From Paenibacillus auburnensis (GTDB lineage: Bacteria > Bacillota > Bacilli > Paenibacillales > Paenibacillaceae), in the NCBI RefSeq assembly GCF_927798115.1, contig NZ_CAKMMG010000001.1:1-64000 (forward strand): a DNA stretch of 64,000 bases, given 5' to 3'. Shown here one piece after another: positions 56,374 to 63,425 of the stretch. Position 1 is the stretch's first letter. Each line of letters opens with the position of its first letter. The translations under genes were made by a program, and so were the position numbers. The notes below the pieces were generated by a model that worked only from the letters and a program-made list of their open reading frames with translations, was not told where the DNA came from and did no database searches.

Positions 56374-57417
56374 TTAGGCGAATAGTGCATTCCAGCCCTC
56401 GGCCAGACGTTTCTCATCCAGATTAAGACCGATGAATACGATATAGGGCAAGCCGGGATAGCGGGAGGTTTCCCAGGTTACGCGGTTTCCGGCGAATTGG
56501 ACCAGCTGAACGGGCTGAAGCTCTTCTTCCAGTCCGGATAGACGGACATGTCCTTTTGCCCTTATCAGGCTGCTGCCCCATTCTTGGAAAAAAGCTTCCA
56601 GATCCCCTCTGCAGATACTCCGTTCCCCTGCTTGCGGGAAGGTTAGCGTAACGGCAGAGACTTGTGAATAAGAGGTTTCCGACTTTGTTTCGGGCTCCTG
56701 CACAGCAGTTGCTCCCCGGGAGTGCCCTGAATTCATGCGCTCCAGCGGAACTCCATGAATGCTGCGGGAACTGCGCTGTGCCGCTGCGCTGCGGGGGGCC
56801 TGAGGGCTGATTCCAGCCAGAAGCGGAGCCAGATTAATTTCGCTGTAATGGGTAAAGACGATCTCCGAGTCCGCGTTATACTTACGGACGGTCTTTTCAA
56901 TTCTCCATAATGTTTCCGGCTCCACGAGATCGGATTTATTGACGATCAGCAGGTCGGCACCGCTCAGCTGCTTGCGCAGGGTGCGGATCAGCTGCTTATC
57001 GGCCGAAAAACGGCTGTTATACTCCAGTACGTTCTCCGCATCCAGCACCGTAACTGTATAATGCAGCATGAGACGCTCGCTTAGCGGAGGGGCCTGCAGC
57101 GATTTGGCAATTTCTTCGGGGTCGGCAACCCCGGTTAGCTCAACAAAGATGATATCCGGCCGCCGGGCGAGCAGGGCATTCAGGCTCCTCGGCAGATCCT
57201 CCTTGCGGCTGCAGCATACACAGCCGTCCAGCAGCTTTTCCACCGTTGTGCCAGTATGCTCTTGCAAAATGTATCCGTCCACATCACGTTTCCCCAACTC
57301 ATTCATCACTACACCCGGATTCAGCCCCCGTGCCTTGCTCTCCTTCAGCAGGGTGAGCAGGAGGGTTGTCTTCCCGCTCCCCAGAAAACCGCTCAATATC
57401 ATCACCGGTATCTTCAT
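56374..57417 (-). CDS. CobW/COG0523 GTPase (metallochaperone)
   Basis: GTP-binding metallochaperone of 347 aa. P-loop GFLGSGKTT (10-18), the metal-binding C-V-C-C at 66-69 (CxCC), the guanine-specificity NKSDL motif and a C-terminal CobW_C domain ending in GLNLDEKRLAEGWNAL are present. COG0523 proteins deliver zinc or other metals to client enzymes. Start ATG 57417 lies 8 bp after GGGAG. It heads the leftward unit with the permease genes. A linker near residues 210-255 is Ser/Arg/Glu-rich and shorter on histidines than in many zinc-carrying relatives. It is divergent from rpmG; the Zur box at 57594 might act on both directions, but no leftward promoter is clear. Confidence 0.88.
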   Translation of the reverse strand: MKIPVMILSGFLGSGKTTLLLTLLKESKARGLNPGVVMNELGKRDVDGYILQEHTGTTVEKLLDGCVCCSRKEDLPRSLNALLARRPDIIFVELTGVADPEEIAKSLQAPPLSERLMLHYTVTVLDAENVLEYNSRFSADKQLIRTLRKQLSGADLLIVNKSDLVEPETLWRIEKTVRKYNADSEIVFTHYSEINLAPLLAGISPQAPRSAAAQRSSRSIHGVPLERMNSGHSRGATAVQEPETKSETSYSQVSAVTLTFPQAGERSICRGDLEAFFQEWGSSLIRAKGHVRLSGLEEELQPVQLVQFAGNRVTWETSRYPGLPYIVFIGLNLDEKRLAEGWNALFA

Positions 57418-57558
57418 GGTCCACACTCCCGCTTTTGTTTTTTGTAACTGCAAGAATCATAGTTTCATAATTCCATCTATACGTCATTTGGCGGACAGAA
57501 AGACCACAATTCTAAGAGAGTACCCGTGATGAAAATTAGAATTTTCTGCCGCGGACGG

Positions 57559-57588
57559 TTGACATCCGGTTATTATTACCTGTATGAT
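57559..57588 (+). promoter_or_regulatory. Sigma-A promoter of the zinc-free L33 operon
   Basis: TTGACA (57559-57564), 18-bp spacer, TATGAT (57583-57588). The start of transcription would fall within the adjacent Zur box. Confidence 0.8.
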
Positions 57589-57593
57589 GTGTA

Positions 57594-57612
57594 AATCGTA
57601 ATTATTACGATT
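57594..57612 (+). promoter_or_regulatory. Zur box (perfect palindrome)
   Basis: AATCGTAAT-T-ATTACGATT, a perfect 9-1-9 inverted repeat identical to the Bacillus Zur operator consensus. It lies right behind the -10, so zinc-loaded Zur would block initiation; the operon would be on when zinc is scarce. Confidence 0.93.
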
Positions 57613-57633
57613 AAATAAAAGGAGCTGAATCCG

Positions 57634-57783
57634 ATGAGAACAGTTGTAACTTTGGCTTGTACAGAAACAGGCGACCGCAACTATACCACTACCAAGAATA
57701 AGAGAAATAATCCGGGACGGCTGGAAATGAAGAAGTATTGTCCGCGTCTGAAGCGCGTTACGCTGCACCGTGAGACACGCTGA
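57634..57783 (+). CDS. rpmG: 50S ribosomal protein L33, zinc-free type
   Basis: Ribosomal protein of 49 aa. It has only one Cys of each zinc-binding pair (C9 in LACTETG and C38 in KKYCPRL, where zinc forms have CxxC), so it is the C-minus paralogue that replaces zinc-containing L33 during zinc limitation and frees zinc for other uses. AAAAGGAG lies 9 bp before the ATG. It is directly downstream of a perfect Zur box and 51 bp before the ZagA-type gene, with which it should share an mRNA. Confidence 0.95.
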   Translation: MRTVVTLACTETGDRNYTTTKNKRNNPGRLEMKKYCPRLKRVTLHRETR

Positions 57784-57834
57784 GCATTTCAGTGACGCGT
57801 AGAATGAAACTACGCTAAGGTAAGGAGCAAACCG

Positions 57835-59043
57835 ATGAAGAAAATACCTGTAACTGTGCTGAGCGGCTACCTCGGCTCCGGCAAAACCACACTGCTAAAT
57901 CACATTCTGCATAACCGCGACGGTTTGAAGGTGGCGGTCATTGTCAATGACATGAGCGAGGTGAATGTGGATGCCAATCTGGTGAAATCCGGAAACACGC
58001 TCTCACGGACGGAAGAGAAGCTGGTGGAAATGTCTAACGGCTGCATTTGCTGCACTCTGCGGGATGATCTGCTGCGTGAAGTAAGCAATCTGGCCGCTGA
58101 AGGCCGGTTCGATTACATTCTGATCGAATCCTCCGGCATCAGCGAACCGGTTCCTGTGGCCCAGACCTTCACCTACGCCAATCCGGATCTTGATATTGAT
58201 CTTACTGAGCTGGCCCGACTGGATACGATGGTCACGGTGGTTGATGCTAACCGGTTTTGGCATGACTTTGCTTCGGGCGACAGTCTGATCGACCGGCATA
58301 TGACTGCCGGGGAAGGTGACTACCGTGATATTGTCGATCTGCTGATCGATCAGATTGAGACCTGTGATGTACTTCTGCTCAACAAATGTGATCTGGTGGA
58401 AGAGCAGGAGCTGAACAAGCTGGAGGCTGTGCTGCGCAAGCTTCAGCCGTCTGCCAAGATGATCCGCACGGTCCATGGCGTCGTGGATCCCAAAGAAATT
58501 TTGAATACGGGGCGGTTTGATTTTGAACAAACAAGCATGTCCTCCGGCTGGATCGCCGAGCTGAATAAGGACGGCCATACACCGGAAACAGAAGAATACG
58601 GCATTAGTTCCTTTGTCTACCGGCGCAGAACGCCGTTCCATCCGCAGAGACTAAGCTTTTTCTTCAGCAACTGGCCGGAAGAGGTTGTACGCGCCAAAGG
58701 GCTGGTCTGGCTTGCGGTAGGTGGAGACCTTGCCGCGACATTAAGCCAGGCTGGGCCTTCGATCCAGTTCGGACCAGCCGGCTACTGGCTGGCTACACTG
58801 CCGGAAGCGCAGCAGCTTGAGGTGCTTGAGAATGAGCCGGATGTAAAAGCCAAATGGGACGGACAGTGGGGAGACCGGATGAATGAGATCGTGTTCATTG
58901 GTGTCGGCATGGACCGCGCTGCGCTGGAGGCACGGCTCGACAGATGTCTGCTGACCACGGAAGAGATGCAGCAGGACTGGAAGCAGTTCAATAATCCGCT
59001 GCCCTGGCCGGCAGAGAAGCTGCTGGCGGCAGTTCAGGAATAG
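57835..59043 (+). CDS. zagA: Zinc-responsive CobW GTPase, ZagA/YciC-like
   Basis: COG0523 GTPase of 402 aa, close in length and layout to ZagA (YciC) of B. subtilis. P-loop GYLGSGKTT (11-19), metal-binding C70-I-C72-C73, ESSGISEP switch region, NKCDL guanine motif and a CobW_C domain (FVYRRRTPFHPQRL) are present. In B. subtilis ZagA binds zinc and hands it to the folate enzyme FolE during zinc shortage; the same is likely here. It follows zinc-free L33 in a Zur-controlled operon, and a terminator stands at 59140. Confidence 0.9.
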   Translation: MKKIPVTVLSGYLGSGKTTLLNHILHNRDGLKVAVIVNDMSEVNVDANLVKSGNTLSRTEEKLVEMSNGCICCTLRDDLLREVSNLAAEGRFDYILIESSGISEPVPVAQTFTYANPDLDIDLTELARLDTMVTVVDANRFWHDFASGDSLIDRHMTAGEGDYRDIVDLLIDQIETCDVLLLNKCDLVEEQELNKLEAVLRKLQPSAKMIRTVHGVVDPKEILNTGRFDFEQTSMSSGWIAELNKDGHTPETEEYGISSFVYRRRTPFHPQRLSFFFSNWPEEVVRAKGLVWLAVGGDLAATLSQAGPSIQFGPAGYWLATLPEAQQLEVLENEPDVKAKWDGQWGDRMNEIVFIGVGMDRAALEARLDRCLLTTEEMQQDWKQFNNPLPWPAEKLLAAVQE

Positions 59044-59139
59044 GTGCCATTTACAGAATAGGGATAGAGAGCACCAAGTATGGGAGTAAGTGATGCCAAC
59101 CCGGATCAAGCGCAATATGCTTAGGAAAGGTCTAACGGT

Positions 59140-59174
59140 AAGCCGGAATCGTCGTCAGGTGATTCCGGCTTTTT
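59140..59174 (+). terminator. Terminator of the rpmG-zagA operon
   Basis: AAGCCGGAATC (59140-59150) pairs perfectly with GATTCCGGCTT (59161-59171), then TTTTT. Confidence 0.9.
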
Positions 59175-59193
59175 GCCGCCTTAATTCATGATT

Positions 59194-59212
59194 AATCGTT
59201 GGTATTACGATT
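59194..59212 (+). promoter_or_regulatory. Zur-like box 1 (degenerate left half)
   Basis: AATCGTTGGTATTACGATT: perfect outer arms but TGG in place of AAT in the left inner part. It lies upstream of the znu promoter, centre about 41 bp before the centre of box 2. Confidence 0.6.
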
Positions 59213-59228
59213 AATTTGTTGTTTTGGG

Positions 59229-59257
59229 TTTACAAATCGTAATTATTACGATATTAT
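59229..59257 (+). promoter_or_regulatory. Sigma-A promoter of the znu operon, spacer filled by a Zur box
   Basis: TTTACA (59229-59234), 17-bp spacer, TATTAT (59252-59257). The whole spacer is Zur box 2. Transcription should start near 59264. Confidence 0.8.
59235..59253 (+). promoter_or_regulatory. Zur box 2
   Basis: AATCGTAATTATTACGATA, one mismatch at the last base from the perfect 9-1-9 Zur palindrome. It occupies the space between -35 and -10 of the znu promoter. Confidence 0.9.
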
Positions 59258-59268
59258 CAGTGGAGTCA

Positions 59269-59287
59269 ATTCGTAATAATTACTAAT
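59269..59287 (+). promoter_or_regulatory. Zur-like box 3
   Basis: ATTCGTAATAATTACTAAT, three differences from the consensus. Centre about 34 bp after box 2, immediately downstream of the presumed start of transcription. Confidence 0.55.
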
Positions 59288-59579
59288 AAGCAATGGGAGC
59301 GAATAATCATGATGGTTCTAGGCGAGTGAGTTCGCTGTTTGGGACTCCAGTGCCGTTATTTTGCAAATAATCAATCTCGGGATTTCCATACGGACACCAG
59401 AGACGTTATCTGCCGGAAATAGGAACGGATTAGCATGTTCTGGACGAATTAACGTCATCTGAGTCCGTAGGAGGGCATTCCCGCTCCAAATGATCCAACT
59501 AACGGCGCTGAAGTCCGTATCATTTCTTTCAGGTGAATGGACAGTTAAACCATTATAAATTTGAAAGGGAGGCGACTCC
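59288..59579 (+). other. Long structured 5' leader of the znu operon
   Basis: About 290 nt between the Zur region and znuC without a convincing gene. TACGGAC (59389-59395), CAGA (59398-59401) and GACGTTA (59402-59408) pair with TAACGTC (59450-59456), TCTG (59458-59461) and GTCCGTA (59463-59469), an 18-bp stem with small bulges. A second GTCCGTA at 59513-59519 could replace the first. A smaller stem TTATTT/AAATAA flanks TGC near 59357-59371. A six-codon frame (ATG 59310 region, MMVLGE) has a weak ribosome binding site. The minus strand is open for 87 codons across this stretch but has no ribosome binding site. RNA switch, mRNA-stability element or dispersed intergenic repeat are all possible. 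Confidence 0.5.
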
Positions 59580-60287
59580 ATGATTTTGTCATCGATGCAG
59601 GATGTAGTGTTCGGTTACGGGGAGGATCCGGTCATCGACCGCCTCTCACTGGATATTGAAGCCGGGCAGTTTATCGGGATTACCGGCCCGAACGGGGCAG
59701 CGAAGACTACACTGCTTAAGCTGATGCTGGGACTGCTCCGCCCATGGAGCGGAACAGTTACCATAAACCAGGAGCTGGCTGTGGAAGGCAGGCTTGAGAT
59801 CGGCTACGTTCCGCAGCAGGTCGCAGCCTTCAATGCCGGATTTCCCAGCAAAGTGATTGAGCTGGTCCGTTCCGGCTGCTACGGGCGGCTGGGGCTGTTC
59901 CGGCGCTTCACGCAGGAGCAGGAGGCGCTTGTGGAGCGCTGCCTGCGGCAGGTGGATATGTGGGAATACCGCGACCGCAGAATCGGCGAATTGTCCGGCG
60001 GGCAGAAGCAGCGGATCTGTATCGCCCGGGCGCTGGCCCAGCAGCCGCAGGTGCTCGTGCTGGACGAACCTGCAACCGGCATGGATCTGGAGAGCCGTAC
60101 CGGCTTCTATGGACTGATGCGTCATTATGTAAGTGCGCATGGCCGGACGGTGATTATGGTCACTCATGGCCTCGAAGAAACAAGCCCCTATCTGGATTGC
60201 ATTATCAGCCTGGAGCGGAAGGAGCGGGAGGGCTGGACATGTTTAGTTACGAATTCATGCAGCGCGCATTTTGGGCCGGGGGCCTGA
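59580..60287 (+). CDS. znuC: Zinc ABC transporter ATPase, ZnuC/AdcC-like
   Basis: ATP-binding subunit of 235 aa of the high-affinity zinc importer. Walker A reads GPNGAAKTT (36-44), with Ala in place of the usual Gly before Lys, a variant that, as I recall, is also seen in Gram-positive AdcC proteins. Signature ELSGGQKQR and Walker B VLVLDEPATGMD are normal, as is the switch His (VTHGLEE). GGGAGG lies 7 bp before ATG. The last 49 bp overlap the start of znuB, a sign of translational coupling. First gene of znuC-znuB-znuA-rpsN behind the triple Zur-box promoter. Confidence 0.92.
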   Translation: MILSSMQDVVFGYGEDPVIDRLSLDIEAGQFIGITGPNGAAKTTLLKLMLGLLRPWSGTVTINQELAVEGRLEIGYVPQQVAAFNAGFPSKVIELVRSGCYGRLGLFRRFTQEQEALVERCLRQVDMWEYRDRRIGELSGGQKQRICIARALAQQPQVLVLDEPATGMDLESRTGFYGLMRHYVSAHGRTVIMVTHGLEETSPYLDCIISLERKEREGWTCLVTNSCSAHFGPGA

Positions 60288-61096
60288 TTGGTATGATAGG
60301 TCCGCTGCTTGGCGTGTATCTGATGTTGCGCCGCCAGGTGCTGATGGCTGATACGCTGTCGCATGTATCGCTTGCCGGGGTAGCACTGGGCACGGTACTG
60401 CAGCTTAATCCCGCGCTCAGCGGCTTTGCGGTGGCCGTTGCCGGCGGCATCATCATCGAGCAGCTGCGTCGTTCTTACCGTACATACAGCGAGCTTCCGG
60501 TAGCGATCATCATGACCTCTGGGCTGGCGCTAGCGGTTGTACTAATGAGCCTGAAGCAGAATCTGAGCAAGAGCTTCAGCTCCTATCTGTTTGGCTCCAT
60601 CGTCGCTGTCAGCGATACCCAGCTTAAGCTTATCGCACTTGTTGCGGCCGCCGGATTGCTTTATTTCATCGTTTTACGCAGGCCGCTTTACAGCCTGACC
60701 TTTGACGAAGAAACCGCTAGCATCAGCGGTGTACATACAGGTCTGCTGTCCTTTTCGTTTGCAGTGCTTACGGGAATGACCGTTGCTGCAGCTATGCCTG
60801 TAGTCGGTGTACTCCTGGTGTCCGCACTGATTGTGCTCCCGGCATCGATCGCTTTGCGCATCGCATCCGGCTTCACCGCCGCAATACTAATTGCAGTGTT
60901 GACAGGCCTTCTCGGAGTTTTCAGCGGTCTGACCGCATCCTATTACATCAATACACCTCCGGGAGGCACGATCGCCCTTATTTTGCTTATATTCCTGCTT
61001 ACAGCAATCGGTGTTCAGAAGCTATTAAGGCTGAAACACCGCTGCAGCAAATATAGAAGACCTTTGAAGCAACTCGAAATTCATGCCAAACCATAG
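60239..61096 (+). CDS. znuB: Zinc ABC transporter permease, ZnuB/AdcB-like
   Basis: Membrane subunit of 285 aa with about eight to nine helices of the ABC-3 family (MntB/ZnuB). Typical motifs are the first helix GLIGMIGPLLGVYLMLRR, the ADTLSHVSLAGVALG segment that contacts the ATPase, and PVVGVLLVSALIVLP. Start ATG 60239 is 7 bp after GGAGGG and lies inside the end of znuC; the frame is open further upstream but only as the out-of-frame shadow of znuC. It acts with ZnuC and the lipoprotein ZnuA, which follows after 34 bp. Confidence 0.93.
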   Translation: MFSYEFMQRAFWAGGLIGMIGPLLGVYLMLRRQVLMADTLSHVSLAGVALGTVLQLNPALSGFAVAVAGGIIIEQLRRSYRTYSELPVAIIMTSGLALAVVLMSLKQNLSKSFSSYLFGSIVAVSDTQLKLIALVAAAGLLYFIVLRRPLYSLTFDEETASISGVHTGLLSFSFAVLTGMTVAAAMPVVGVLLVSALIVLPASIALRIASGFTAAILIAVLTGLLGVFSGLTASYYINTPPGGTIALILLIFLLTAIGVQKLLRLKHRCSKYRRPLKQLEIHAKP

Positions 61097-61130
61097 AAAT
61101 CATTGAAGAAAAAAGGAGCTGTTATCCCTC

Positions 61131-62216
61131 ATGTTTACTTTTCGAATCCGTCATCTTGCTGTTCTGTCCCTATCTGCCCTGCTGATTGCCGCCGGCTGCG
61201 GAAGCAACAGCAACTCTGCAAACAATGCCGGCAGTACAGGTGCTAATGCTAACCCTGGCCCGTCTACAGTAGAGACCAGTTCTGCTGCCCCGGATAAGCT
61301 GAAGATTAAAGTCAGCTTCTATCCGATGTACGAATTCACCAAAAACATCGTTGGCGATCTCGCCGATGTGGAGACGCTGGTCCCTGCGGGAATCGAGCCG
61401 CATGACTGGGAGCCAACCGCCCGGGACATGGCGGCAATAACCGGTGCCGATGTGTTTGTCTACAATGGGGCTGGTATGGAGGCCTGGGCTGAGCAGGTGC
61501 TGGACAGTGCCTCAGGCAGCAAGCTGGTTGCCGTGGAAGCCAGCAAAGGACTGGAGATTATGGAAGGCACAGAGGAGGAAGAGGCTCATACCGAAGGAGA
61601 AGCGGATGACCATGATCATGCCGAAGAAGATCATGAACATGCGGATGAAGCTCATGCTGAAGAAGAACCGGGCCATGATCACGACCATGGCGGACTTGAT
61701 CCGCATGTCTGGCTGGCTCCTGCCTTGGCAATTCAAGAGGTCCGTACCATTGAAGCTGCGTTGTCCGCTGCTTCTCCTGAGAATGCCGCTGCATTCCACA
61801 CCAATGCAGACAGCTATGTCGCTAAGCTGGAACACCTTGATCAGGACTTCAAAGACGGACTTGCGGGTACGAAGCGCACGGATTTCATTACCCAGCATGC
61901 AGCCTTCGGCTATCTTGCTAAGGAGTATGGCCTAACACAAGTACCGATTGCCGGCCTTTCACCGGATCAGGAGCCATCCGCCGCCCAAATGGCTGAGGTT
62001 GTTGAGTTTGCGAAGGCACATGTTGTAAAGACGATCTTTTTTGAAACCCTCGTCTCCTCCAGTGTAGCAGATACTATTGCCCAGGAAATCGGAGCCAAGG
62101 CGGCTGTGCTGAATCCGATTGAGGGATTAACTGATGAGGAACGCAGCAATAATCTGGACTATGCGGCGATTATGCACCAGAATCTTGAAGCACTGAAGAC
62201 AGCGTTAAATGAATAG
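61131..62216 (+). CDS. znuA: Zinc-binding lipoprotein ZnuA/AdcA-like
   Basis: Solute-binding lipoprotein of 361 aa. Signal peptide with lipobox LIAAGC (lipidated C23), then a Ser/Asn/Gly spacer and the two-lobed cluster A-I metal-binding fold. A long His/Asp/Glu-rich loop at about 147-187 ([16 protein letters not shown]) is the mark of zinc rather than manganese binders. Fixed zinc ligands are expected at [15 protein letters not shown] and [14 protein letters not shown] precedes the ATG with a long 12-bp spacing. It captures zinc outside the membrane and hands it to ZnuB. Confidence 0.94.
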   Translation: MFTFRIRHLAVLSLSALLIAAGCGSNSNSANNAGSTGANANPGPSTVETSSAAPDKLKIKVSFYPMYEFTKNIVGDLADVETLVPAGIEPHDWEPTARDMAAITGADVFVYNGAGMEAWAEQVLDSASGSKLVAVEASKGLEIMEGTEEEEAHTEGEADDHDHAEEDHEHADEAHAEEEPGHDHDHGGLDPHVWLAPALAIQEVRTIEAALSAASPENAAAFHTNADSYVAKLEHLDQDFKDGLAGTKRTDFITQHAAFGYLAKEYGLTQVPIAGLSPDQEPSAAQMAEVVEFAKAHVVKTIFFETLVSSSVADTIAQEIGAKAAVLNPIEGLTDEERSNNLDYAAIMHQNLEALKTALNE

Positions 62217-62254
62217 GCAATATACTATTTGAACTAGGAAGGTGGAGACCCAGC

Positions 62255-62524
62255 GTGGCAAAGAAATCTAAAGTAGTTAAAGAGCTTAAACGGCAGGAAC
62301 TGGTCGCCAAATATGCGGATAGACGAAGAGAGCTGAAGGCAAAGGGGGATTATGCGGCACTGCAGAAGCTGCCGCGCGATTCCTCGGCCACCCGACAAAA
62401 GAACAGATGCGCCGTCTCCGGCAGACCCCGAGGCTATCTAAGCAAATTTAAGGTTTCGCGGATCGTCTTCCGGGACCTGGCGCTGAAAGGGCAGATTCCC
62501 GGTATCACCAAATCAAGCTGGTAG
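62255..62524 (+). CDS. rpsN: 30S ribosomal protein S14, zinc-free type
   Basis: Ribosomal protein of 89 aa, the longer C-minus form of S14 (as YhzA in B. subtilis). The zinc form has two CxxC pairs; here only one Cys remains ([11 protein letters not shown]). It replaces zinc-bound S14 in new ribosomes during zinc shortage. Start GTG 62255 with AGGTGGAG upstream. It is the last gene of the Zur-controlled znu operon, 38 bp after znuA, followed by a terminator. Confidence 0.95.
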   Translation: MAKKSKVVKELKRQELVAKYADRRRELKAKGDYAALQKLPRDSSATRQKNRCAVSGRPRGYLSKFKVSRIVFRDLALKGQIPGITKSSW

Positions 62525-62566
62525 CTGCAGGTATGGTTCTTTTCATATGGACTAACAAGAACGGCC

Positions 62567-62598
62567 AATGTCCCGGAATACCGGACCGGCCGTTCTTT
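62567..62598 (+). terminator. Terminator of the znu-rpsN operon
   Basis: AAGAACGGCC (62567-62576) pairs perfectly with GGCCGTTCTT (62588-62597); the inner part is GTCC-rich and also self-complementary in part; TTT ends it. Confidence 0.8.
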
Positions 62599-62695
62599 GC
62601 TGTGCGTTTAAGCTTTGCATGAATCACTCCGGTGAATTAAGATAGACATCAATGCAGTACAAGCTGTATGAACACTGCAAAGGGGGGGGACAGAT

Positions 62696-63322
62696 ATGTC
62701 GCAGTACTGGAGCGGGCGGTTTGCCCGTGAAGGCATGATTTGGGGAAGGGAACCCAGTCCCTCCGCGGAGTGGGCCAAAAAGAAGTTTCAGGAAGCAGGG
62801 CTGAGCTCTGTCCTGGTTCCCGGTGCGGGCTATGGACGTAACAGCAAGGTATTCTCAGCCGCATTCACTACCTACGGGATCGAATTAAGCACCGAGGCCC
62901 TGGAGCTTGCTGCAGCATGGGACCCGGACACTATCTTTATCGCCGGTTCTGCGCTGGAACCGCAGCTGAATACCCAGATTGATGCCGTCTACTGCTACGA
63001 TGTGCTTCATTTGTTTCTGGAAGAGGAGCGGAAGCAGCTGATTGCTGCAAGTCTTGCCCAGTTGCGCACCGGCGGGCTGCTTTATTTCACAAGTTTTTCC
63101 GATGAAGACCGCAATAACGGCTGCGGCAGACGGCTCGAACAGGGAACCTATGAATATAAGCCGGGGAAGTATGCCCACTTTTTCACTGAAGCCGATTTAA
63201 GAAGTCATTTTTCAGGGACAGAGATTCTCCAGACCGGATCATTCCCCGAGAAGCTTGAGAGTGAACAGGGAGGAATCCACGAATACATACTCAGATACAT
63301 TGTTGCGCGTAAAATAAACTGA
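62696..63322 (+). CDS. SAM-dependent methyltransferase (TehB/TPMT-like)
   Basis: Small class I methyltransferase of 208 aa. Motif I is VLVPGAGYGRN, followed by TYGIELSTEAL, and an N-terminal W..RFAREGMIWGREPS segment as in thiopurine S-methyltransferase and TehB-like families. AAAGGGGGGG lies about 6 bp upstream of the ATG. It is a single gene between terminators; substrate unknown, with small electrophilic or thiol compounds common for the group. Confidence 0.87.
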   Translation: MSQYWSGRFAREGMIWGREPSPSAEWAKKKFQEAGLSSVLVPGAGYGRNSKVFSAAFTTYGIELSTEALELAAAWDPDTIFIAGSALEPQLNTQIDAVYCYDVLHLFLEEERKQLIAASLAQLRTGGLLYFTSFSDEDRNNGCGRRLEQGTYEYKPGKYAHFFTEADLRSHFSGTEILQTGSFPEKLESEQGGIHEYILRYIVARKIN

Positions 63323-63340
63323 ATCTCATCAGACGTCAAT

Positions 63341-63369
63341 AGGCCCTTCTTTTATATAAAGAAGGGCCT
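63341..63369. terminator. Bidirectional hairpin terminator
   Basis: AGGCCCTTCTTT (63341-63352) pairs with AAAGAAGGGCCT (63358-63369). The T-rich arm ends give weak U-runs on both strands. It separates the methyltransferase from the convergent HTH gene. Confidence 0.7.
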
Positions 63370-63425
63370 TAAGTATAGTTGGAACCAGGTTGTGGGGGAT
63401 TGTTCATGTGGGACTTCGCGCCCGC

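Noticed and set aside
59093..59191. 32-codon basic peptide (MPTRIKRN..) after zagA, with GGGAG before it
   Set aside because: It runs through the 11-bp terminator stem, so it would be expressed only if termination failed; no family recognised.
59318..59581. 87-aa minus-strand frame in the znu leader
   Set aside because: No ribosome binding site, its start lies within the znuC start region, and the same bases form RNA stems on the + strand. Treated as non-coding; may be part of a repeat.
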